Shown here in pieces: positions 33,045 to 37,672 of a stretch of 37,672 bases of DNA. A program made the translations under genes and the position numbers. The stretch lies in contig CAIQKV010000076.1 of assembly GCA_903872505.1 (NCBI GenBank), positions 1 to 37,672 of the forward strand, given 5' to 3'. A model generated the notes under the pieces. It was not told where the DNA came from. It saw only the letters and a program-made list of their open reading frames with translations, and searched no databases. The stretch is from an uncultured Opitutia bacterium (GTDB lineage: Bacteria > Verrucomicrobiota > Verrucomicrobiia > Opitutales > Opitutaceae). Position 1 is the stretch's first letter. Every line of letters begins with the position of its first letter.

Positions 33045-36000
33045 ATGAATTTCACGGACATCTTCATCAAGCGACCGGTGCTGGCCACCGTGGTCAGCAT
33101 CCTGATCCTCCTGGTGGGATGGCGCGCGCTCACCCTGCTCAACGTTCGCCAGTATCCCGTCAGCAACAGCGCGATCGTGACGGTGACCACGGTTTACACC
33201 GGGGCCAGCGCCGACCTGATCCAAGGGTTCATCACCTCGCCGCTCGAGAAGCAGATCGCCAGCGCCGAGGGCATCGACTACCTGGAATCCAGCAGCGTGC
33301 CGGGCGCCAGCGTCATCACGGCGCACCTGAAGCTCAACTACGACTCCAACGCCGCGCTCACCCAGATCACCTCCAAGGTGAACAAGGTGCGCAACCAGCT
33401 GCCGGCGGACGCGTTTGACCCGACGATCGACGTCCAGGTGGGCGAGACGACCTCGTCGATGTACCTCAGTTTCTACAGCACCGAGCTCGATTCCAACCAG
33501 ATCACCGACTATCTCACGCGGGTCGTCCAGCCCAAGCTGGCCGCCGTCGACGGCGTGCAGAGCGCCTCGATCCTGGGCGGCCGCACCTTCGCGATGCGCA
33601 TCTGGCTCAAGCCCGACCGGCTCGCGGCCTACGGGGTCAGCCCGGCGCAGGTGCGCCAGGCCCTCGCCAGCAACAACTCGCTCGCGGCGGTCGGCGCCAC
33701 CAAGGGCTCGCTGATCTCCGTCAACCTCAACGCCGCCACCGACCTGCACACCGCCGAGGAGTTCAAGCAGCTCGTGATCCGGCGGCAGGGCAATGCGATC
33801 ATCCGGCTGCGGGACATCGCCGACGTCGTGCTGGGCGCCGAGAGCTACGACTCGGAGGTCCACTACGGCGGCCAGGACGCCACCTTCATCGGCATCAACG
33901 TGCTGCCCTCCGCCAACGCGCTCACCGTCATCCAGGACGTGCGCAAGGTGATCCCGGAGATCCAGGCCCAGCTGCCCGCCGGCCTGAAGGTCAACATCCC
34001 CTACGACGCCACCGCCTACATCAATGGCGCCATCCACGAGGTCGCCGTCACCCTCGGCGAGGCGCTCGTCATCGTCATGGTGGTGATCTTCCTGTTCCTC
34101 GGCTCGCTCCGCTCGGTCATCATTCCGCTCGTGGCGATGCCGCTGTCGCTCATCGGCGCCGCGTTCCTCATGCTGGTGATGGGGTTCACGATCAACCTGC
34201 TCACCCTGCTGGCCATGGTGCTGGCTATCGGCCTCGTGGTGGACGACGCCATCGTCGTGGTGGAGAACATCCACCGGCACATCGAGGAGGGGCTGGCGCC
34301 CATGGCCGCCAGCCTGCAGGGCGCGCGCGAGTTGGGCGGGCCGGTCATCGCCATGACGATCACCCTCGCGGCGGTGTACGCCCCGATCGGTTTCCAGGGC
34401 GGCCTGACGGGCACGCTCTTCCGCGAATTCGCGTTCACGCTCGTGGGCGCCGTCGTCATCTCCGGCATCGTGGCGCTCACGCTCTCGCCGATGATGTGCT
34501 CGAAGCTGCTCCAGCACGACACCAGTAAGCGGGGCTTCGCCCACTTCCTCGACGTCGCCTTCGAGAAGCTGCAGGTGCGCTACGAGCACTACCTCGATGG
34601 CATGATGCAGACCTGGCCGGTGCTGCTGGTCATCCCGGTGATCTCGATCGCGCTGATCTACCCCTTCTGGTCGATGACCAAGCACGAACTGGCCCCGGAC
34701 GAGGACCAGGGCATCATCATCGCCTTTTCCACGTCCGCGCCGAACGCCAACATCGACCAGACGGCGCTCTTCGCGAGCGAGAACGCGAAGATCATCGGCA
34801 GCTTCCCCGAGACGGCGAACATCTTCCAGATCGTCGGCTTCAACGGGGTCAACTCCGCCATCACCGGCATGGTGTTCAAGCCGTGGGGCGACCCGGCGCG
34901 CAAGCGGAGCACGCTCGAACTGCTGCCGGAGGTGACCGCCAAGCTCAACACCGTGGCCGGGTTCAAGACCTTCGCCTTCCTGCGCCCGCCGCTGCCCGGC
35001 GGCGGCTCCGGCCCGCAGGTGCAGTACGTCCTGCTCTCGACCGATGCGCCGGAGCGGATCGCGCAGGTGGCGGACGAATTCGTCAAGCGGGCCTTCGCCA
35101 GCGGCCTGTTCTACTTCGCCGACAGCGACCTGAAGTTCGACCAGTTGCGCGGCGACATCGTGATTGACCGCAGCAAGGCGGCGGACCTCGGCGTCAACAT
35201 GCAGCAGGTGGCGGCCGATGTCGGCTCGATGCTGGGCGGCGGCTACGTCAACTACTTCAACATCCAGGGCAACAGCTACAAGGTGATCCCGCAGGTCGAG
35301 CGCGACTTCCGCCTCAATCCCACCCAGCTCGGCAACTACTACGTCAACGGCGGCAACGGCAAACTCGTGGCGCTGTCCACCTTCGCCACGGTGAAGTTCA
35401 AGGTGCAGCCGCAGAGCCTGAAGCATTTCCAGCAGCTCAGCGCCGCCACGATCTCGGCTGTGCCGCGGCAGGGCGTCGCGCTCGGCCAGGCGCTGGAGTT
35501 CTTCAACGGCGAGGCGGCGAAGATCCTGCCCCAGGGCTACAGCGTGGACTACGGCGGGCAGTCGCGGCAGTACGTGCAGGAGGGCAGCTCGCTGGTCGTG
35601 GCCTTCATCTTCGGCGCCATCATCATCTTCCTCGTCCTCGCGGCGCTGTTCGAGAGCTTCCGCGACCCCCTGATCATCCTCCTGGGGAGCGTGCCCATGA
35701 CGCTGGTCGGCGCGCTCACGTTCCTGTTCCTCGGCGCGGCCTCGATCAACATCTACACCGAGGTCGGCTTCATCACCCTCGTCGGCCTGATCAGCAAGCA
35801 CGGCATCCTGATCGTGCAGTTCGCCAACCGCCTGCAGGAGGCGGGCAAGTCCAAGCGCGAGGCGATCGACCACGCCGCCGCGGTCCGGCTCCGCCCGATC
35901 CTCATGACCACTGCGGCCATGGTGTTCGGCGTGATGCCGCTCATCGCCGCCACCGGCGCGGGCGCGGCCAGCCGCTTCAGCATGGGGATTGTCATCGCCA

Positions 36001-36119
36001 CCGGCATGTCCGTGGGCACCCTGTTCACGCTGTTCGTCGTGCCCGCCGTCTACATGCTGATCGCCCGCGACTATGCGTCCGGCCGCCCGGCCGGCGCCCC
36101 TTCACCCGTCCACCCATGA
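33045..36119 (+). CDS. RND multidrug efflux permease (HAE-1 / AcrB type)
   Basis: Proton-driven inner-membrane pump of 1024 residues, forming trimers in the family. It starts MNFTDIFIKRPVLATVVSIL with the first transmembrane helix. The two large periplasmic loops carry porter domains (TTVYTGASADLIQGFITSPLEKQIASAEG). The proton-relay pair Asp400-Asp401 lies in AIGLVVDDAIVVVENIHRH within TM4, and the GxSxxYVQEGSSLV region precedes the second helix bundle ending MLIARDYASG. The loop sequences fit MexW/MexI-like pumps more than AcrB itself, but subfamily cannot be settled by eye. It overlaps the next gene by 4 bp (ATGA). Confidence 0.95.
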   Translation: MNFTDIFIKRPVLATVVSILILLVGWRALTLLNVRQYPVSNSAIVTVTTVYTGASADLIQGFITSPLEKQIASAEGIDYLESSSVPGASVITAHLKLNYDSNAALTQITSKVNKVRNQLPADAFDPTIDVQVGETTSSMYLSFYSTELDSNQITDYLTRVVQPKLAAVDGVQSASILGGRTFAMRIWLKPDRLAAYGVSPAQVRQALASNNSLAAVGATKGSLISVNLNAATDLHTAEEFKQLVIRRQGNAIIRLRDIADVVLGAESYDSEVHYGGQDATFIGINVLPSANALTVIQDVRKVIPEIQAQLPAGLKVNIPYDATAYINGAIHEVAVTLGEALVIVMVVIFLFLGSLRSVIIPLVAMPLSLIGAAFLMLVMGFTINLLTLLAMVLAIGLVVDDAIVVVENIHRHIEEGLAPMAASLQGARELGGPVIAMTITLAAVYAPIGFQGGLTGTLFREFAFTLVGAVVISGIVALTLSPMMCSKLLQHDTSKRGFAHFLDVAFEKLQVRYEHYLDGMMQTWPVLLVIPVISIALIYPFWSMTKHELAPDEDQGIIIAFSTSAPNANIDQTALFASENAKIIGSFPETANIFQIVGFNGVNSAITGMVFKPWGDPARKRSTLELLPEVTAKLNTVAGFKTFAFLRPPLPGGGSGPQVQYVLLSTDAPERIAQVADEFVKRAFASGLFYFADSDLKFDQLRGDIVIDRSKAADLGVNMQQVAADVGSMLGGGYVNYFNIQGNSYKVIPQVERDFRLNPTQLGNYYVNGGNGKLVALSTFATVKFKVQPQSLKHFQQLSAATISAVPRQGVALGQALEFFNGEAAKILPQGYSVDYGGQSRQYVQEGSSLVVAFIFGAIIIFLVLAALFESFRDPLIILLGSVPMTLVGALTFLFLGAASINIYTEVGFITLVGLISKHGILIVQFANRLQEAGKSKREAIDHAAAVRLRPILMTTAAMVFGVMPLIAATGAGAASRFSMGIVIATGMSVGTLFTLFVVPAVYMLIARDYASGRPAGAPSPVHP

Positions 36120-37462
36120 ACTCGCCCGTCTTCTCTTCCCCCGGCCGGTGCGCGGCCCTGCTCCTGGCCGCGCTGGCCTGCGCCCCCGCCGCCTTGGCCG
36201 CCCCGCCCGCGCCGCCGTTCGTGATGCCCGCCTCCCTCGACCTCAAGACCGCCATCGGCTTTGCGCTCGAGCACAACTTTGCCATCCGCCAGGCGCGCGA
36301 GCGCATCAAGCAGCAGGACGGCGTCGTGATCGAGGTCACCGCCCGGGCGATCCCCAATGTCTCCGCCGCCGCCGGTTACCAGCACAACGACAAGGAGCTC
36401 AGCTCGCAGTTTCCGGCCAGCGACCGCTATTGGAGCGTCAGCCTGACCGCGAGCCAGGTGCTCTTCGCCGGCGGCGGGGTGCGCTCGTCCATGCGGGGCG
36501 CCGAGCTGACCCGCGAGGCCGCGCTGCTCGACCTCCGGTCCGTGATCAATGAGGCGCTGCTCTCGGTCCGCGCGGTTTACTTCAACGTCCTGCTCAACCG
36601 GGAGAAGATCAAGGTGCAGGAGCAGAACCTGGAGCTGCTCCAGCAGCAGCTGAAGAACGTCACCAACCGCTTCGACGCCGGCACCGTCTCCTCCTTCGAG
36701 AAACTCCGCGCCGAGGTGGCCGTGGCCAATGCCCAGGTGCCGCTGATCACGGCGCGCAACGACTACCGCCTTTCCATCGAGTCGCTCCGCCTGGTGCTCG
36801 GTTTCAGCAACGACGCGTTTGTCACCACGACGCCCGACATCCTCGGCACGCTCGAGTACACGCCCGAGAAGTACGACCTGCAGGCGGCGTTTGAGACGGC
36901 GCGCAACGACCGTCCCGACCTCCAGCGCCTCACCAAGCTCACCGCCGCCGGGGAGCAGACGGTGACGTCCGCTCGGGCCAATTATTACCCGAACCTTTCC
37001 TTGGTCGGCGGCTGGCAGCTCCGCAAGGGCCCGACGAACAGCTTCGGCGACTCGCCGGACGGCTGGCTGCTCGGCCTCCAGTCCCAGTGGGCCATCTTTG
37101 ACGGCCGCGCCACCACCGGGCGCGTCGCCCAGGCCCGCTCGGTCCTCGAGCAGACGCGCCTTTCCCTGACCCAGGCCCAGCTCGCGGCCGAGGTCGAGGT
37201 GCGCCGCTCCTTCTCGTCCTGGCAGGAGGCCACGGAACTGGCCGATGCCTCGCGCAAGGTCGTCGCCCAGGCCGAGGAGGCCGTCCGCCTGGCGACCGCG
37301 CGCTACGACGCCGGCACCGCCACCCAGCTCGACGTCCTGCAGTCGCAGGTCGACCTGACGACGGCGCGAACCAACCAGGTGCAGGCTTACTACAACTACA
37401 ACATCGCGGTCGCCACCCTCCGGGCGGCGATGGGCCAGTCCGATGCGTTCGTGAGCAATTGA
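36116..37462 (+). CDS. TolC-family outer-membrane efflux protein
   Basis: Outer-membrane channel of the tripartite pump, 448 residues. The signal peptide (ALLLAALACAPAALAAPPAPP) is cleaved near residue 30, with no lipobox Cys. Two OEP repeats follow: LDLKTAIGFALEHNFAIRQARERI...VSAAAGYQHNDKE, and later QAAFETARNDRPDLQRLTKL...ARANYYPNLSLVGGWQLRKG. Both have the long coiled-coil helices (FDAGTVSSFEKLRAEVAVANAQV and YDAGTATQLDVLQSQVDLTTAR) that build the periplasmic tunnel. The ATG is within the pump stop (ATGA), so expression is coupled. It ends the operon, followed by two hairpins. Confidence 0.94.
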   Translation: MNSPVFSSPGRCAALLLAALACAPAALAAPPAPPFVMPASLDLKTAIGFALEHNFAIRQARERIKQQDGVVIEVTARAIPNVSAAAGYQHNDKELSSQFPASDRYWSVSLTASQVLFAGGGVRSSMRGAELTREAALLDLRSVINEALLSVRAVYFNVLLNREKIKVQEQNLELLQQQLKNVTNRFDAGTVSSFEKLRAEVAVANAQVPLITARNDYRLSIESLRLVLGFSNDAFVTTTPDILGTLEYTPEKYDLQAAFETARNDRPDLQRLTKLTAAGEQTVTSARANYYPNLSLVGGWQLRKGPTNSFGDSPDGWLLGLQSQWAIFDGRATTGRVAQARSVLEQTRLSLTQAQLAAEVEVRRSFSSWQEATELADASRKVVAQAEEAVRLATARYDAGTATQLDVLQSQVDLTTARTNQVQAYYNYNIAVATLRAAMGQSDAFVSN

Positions 37463-37465
37463 GGC

Positions 37466-37520
37466 TGCCGGTCACGGGCCGGCATCCTGCCTTGCCCCGG
37501 GCGAACCTGACGCCCGGGGC
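37466..37520 (+). terminator. Two tandem hairpins after the efflux operon
   Basis: TGCCGG/CCGGCA with a 7-nt loop (37466-37484), then a perfect 10-bp stem GCCCCGGGCG/CGCCCGGGGC with a 7-nt loop (37494-37520). No T-run follows (GGAATT), so a Rho-independent mechanism is doubtful; they may protect the 3' end or be palindromic repeats. Confidence 0.4.
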
Positions 37521-37577
37521 GGAATTATCCACACAGGTCCGCAACTTGGCGTCTCCCGGGGTGTCCTTCCTTCGCGC

Positions 37578-37672
37578 ATGAAACCTGCCCGCCTGCTCCT
37601 CCTCGGCACCGTGGTGCTGGCGGTGCTGCTGCTGACGGCGGCCGGACTCGCCTTCAACTCCGGGTTTCAGAC
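37578..37672 (+). CDS. Start of an exported or membrane-anchored protein (cut by the window)
   Basis: From the ATG at 37578 the frame stays open to the window end: MKPARLLLLGTVVLAVLLLT, then AAGLAFNSGFQ. Two positive residues followed by ~22 hydrophobic ones make a signal peptide or N-terminal anchor. The AFNSGFQT continuation recalls large AsmA-like envelope proteins of this phylum, but 31 residues are too few to assign a family. Confidence 0.55.
   Translation, partial: MKPARLLLLGTVVLAVLLLTAAGLAFNSGFQ

Noticed and set aside
32208-35873. Minus-strand open frame of about 1221 codons opposite the efflux genes
   Set aside because: It is rich in Asp/His/Arg/Glu with no domain structure and lies antisense to clear membrane-fusion and RND pump genes. 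It is a GC-driven shadow frame.
37494-37520. 10-bp hairpin as a standard Rho-independent terminator
   Set aside because: No T-run follows the stem (GGAATT), so it is listed only as a low-confidence hairpin.

Overview
This is a high-GC bacterial chromosome segment that reads as Verrucomicrobia, most likely Opitutaceae or a close relative. The clues are two giant autotransporter-type beta-strand-repeat proteins with PEP-CTERM sorting tails, an IF-2 with a very Pro/Ala-rich N-terminus, many genes lacking a clear Shine-Dalgarno, and intergenic palindromic repeats of the kind common in that phylum. The lineage is inferred from gene content; no rRNA is present.

Layout. 1-5223: end of a translation operon (infB, rbfA, nrnA-like DHH phosphoesterase, truB, ribF), the last four joined by 4-bp GTGA stop/start overlaps. 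5261-5337: tRNA-Val(GAC), followed by a palindrome-rich leader and a secreted (alpha/alpha)6-type glycosidase-like protein. 7644-8135: SHOCT lipoprotein. 8179-9683 (minus): LexA and an SRAP/HMCES-type protein, with a 9+4+9 bp palindrome at the lexA start codon. 9793-12409: PhyH-type dioxygenase and recN. 12470-17141: a complete 5-oxoproline module (pxpB, pxpC, pxpA, DUF969 and DUF979 transporter subunits, pyroglutamyl peptidase). 17167-24865 (minus): two PEP-CTERM beta-repeat proteins whose upstream regions share a 16-bp palindrome. 24978-27177 (minus): ychF and three small proteins. 27448-28915: rpsP-trmD-rplS without rimM. 28978-29083: a REP doublet. 29162-31153: transketolase. 31301-37462: a marR-RND tripartite efflux operon. 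The window ends in the start of an unidentified membrane-anchored or exported protein.

How the parts fit together. Pcp would release pyroglutamate from peptides, the DUF969/DUF979 pair would import it, and PxpABC would hydrolyse it to glutamate. LexA, SRAP and RecN form a loose DNA-damage neighbourhood, although a clear LexA-type palindrome is seen only at lexA. The two PEP-CTERM proteins look co-regulated by an unseen regulator, possibly of LuxR/NarL type. The MarR protein probably controls the efflux operon through a TTAG-CTAA palindrome in its own promoter.

No CRISPR array, phage, transposase or integrase was seen. The least explained signals are the shared operator of the PEP-CTERM genes, the structured leader after tRNA-Val, and the LexA operator that runs into its own start codon.
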